Below are positions 5,608 through 5,770 of a DNA stretch of 5,770 nucleotides, piece after piece (the first letter of the stretch is position 1; the number at the start of each line of letters is the position of its first letter). The notes below the pieces were generated by a model. That model worked only from the letters and a program-made list of their open reading frames with translations, did not search any database and had not been told where the DNA came from. Source of the DNA: Solirubrobacterales bacterium (GTDB lineage: Bacteria; Actinomycetota; Thermoleophilia; Solirubrobacterales; Solirubrobacteraceae); assembly GCA_013696535.1 (NCBI GenBank), contig JACCYI010000211.1:1-5770 (forward strand), in the 5' to 3' direction. The position numbers and the translations under genes are program-made.

Positions 5608-5674
5608 GTAGATCCGGGGCGACCTCTGGGAACCGTCGGCCCACGCATCTCAGTTTCGTCTCATCGCCGCTCCG

Positions 5675-5680
5675 TACGTT
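5675..5680 (+). promoter_or_regulatory. Possible -10 box for a leaderless second ABC transcript
   Basis: TACGTT fits TANNNT and ends 7 nt before ATG 5688, and no purine-rich ribosome binding site lies between or just before. The layout copies that of the response regulator (TACGGT, 8 nt). Upstream, TCAGTTTCGTCTCAT (5650-5664) covers the -35 area and shares words with the divergent promoter region; no TTGACN box is present. Confidence 0.4.
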
Positions 5681-5687
5681 CTAGTCC

Positions 5688-5770
5688 ATGAGCGGAATAC
5701 TTGCCGTCGACGCTGTCGGCGTAACCAAGCGGTATGGGGACCTCACTGCCGTCGACGCGATCTCTCTGCA
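5688..5770 (+). CDS. ABC transporter ATP-binding protein, N-terminal fragment (runs off right edge)
   Basis: From ATG 5688 the frame gives 27 full codons to the window end: MSGILAVDA, then VGVTKRYGDLTAVDAISL. The T-K-R-Y-G-D-L-x-A-V-D pattern is the first two strands of an ABC ATPase, with the A-loop Tyr16 that stacks on the adenine base. Walker A would lie just beyond the edge. The same stretch in the first ATPase reads LVKRYGDLAAVDNVDL, so the two share K-R-Y-G-D-L, A-V-D and the final L here. Many exporter ATPases share this pattern, so close relatedness is not proven. No ribosome binding site is visible and leaderless translation is suggested by the upstream TACGTT. The subfamily and any partner permease are outside the window. 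Confidence 0.8.
   Translation, partial: MSGILAVDAVGVTKRYGDLTAVDAISL

Larger units (their letters stand above)
5511..5687. other. Region between dehydrogenase remnant and second ABC gene
   Basis: The first 89 bases continue the remnant's frame but encode nothing recognisable, and the rest is the leader region of the second ABC gene. A small hairpin, GCGCC (5525-5529) with GGCGC (5536-5540), is followed by a weakly T-rich ACCTCGTTTC and could be a poor terminator. No transposase, inverted terminal repeat or tRNA was seen that would explain the truncation. Confidence 0.4.

Noticed and set aside
5629..5660. ECF-type promoter GGAAC...CGTC before the second ABC gene
   Set aside because: The spacer would be 23 nt, well beyond the usual 16-18 nt.
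5470..5687. Simple frameshift in the dehydrogenase
   Set aside because: Reading all three plus frames after 5470 gave no continuation of the Rossmann fold or C-terminal part, so truncation or replacement fits better.

Overview
The window is very GC-rich, with short intergenic gaps, frequent GTG starts and promoter-like TANNNT boxes placed directly before start codons. This suggests a high-GC actinobacterium. A Thermoleophilia/Solirubrobacterales-like host is possible but cannot be shown from this sequence alone. No tRNA, rRNA, CRISPR array or insertion sequence was recognised.

Left part (1-2694, all on the minus strand): the N-terminal third of an MFS transporter runs off the left edge. It is preceded by a tight three-gene operon reading right to left: a BcrA-like ABC ATPase, an ABC-2 type permease (4-nt ATGA overlap) and a small secreted, probably lipid-anchored protein with four further cysteines (2-nt gap). 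The ABC pair looks like an exporter or immunity/resistance pump. The lipoprotein-like protein is not a family I can name.

Centre (2695-4855): a 143-bp divergent promoter region separates that operon from a plus-strand two-component system, an OmpR-type response regulator followed by a HAMP histidine kinase (4-nt GTGA overlap). The divergent layout suggests that the kinase senses an envelope signal and the regulator controls the ABC/lipoprotein operon. This is inferred from position, not demonstrated.

Right part (4856-5770): a strong bulged hairpin follows the kinase. Next comes the front half of a quinone-oxidoreductase-like MDR dehydrogenase. Its only plausible full-length start is an ATT codon behind a perfect AAGGAG, and its family resemblance stops inside the Rossmann fold next to a short tandem repeat, so it looks like a decayed gene. 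The window ends with the first 27 codons of a second ABC ATPase, whose start resembles that of the first. The upstream regions of the response regulator and the second ATPase both have a TACGNT box 7-8 nt before the ATG and no usable ribosome binding site. They also share short sequence words with the first ABC promoter region, which hints at leaderless transcription and possibly common regulation.
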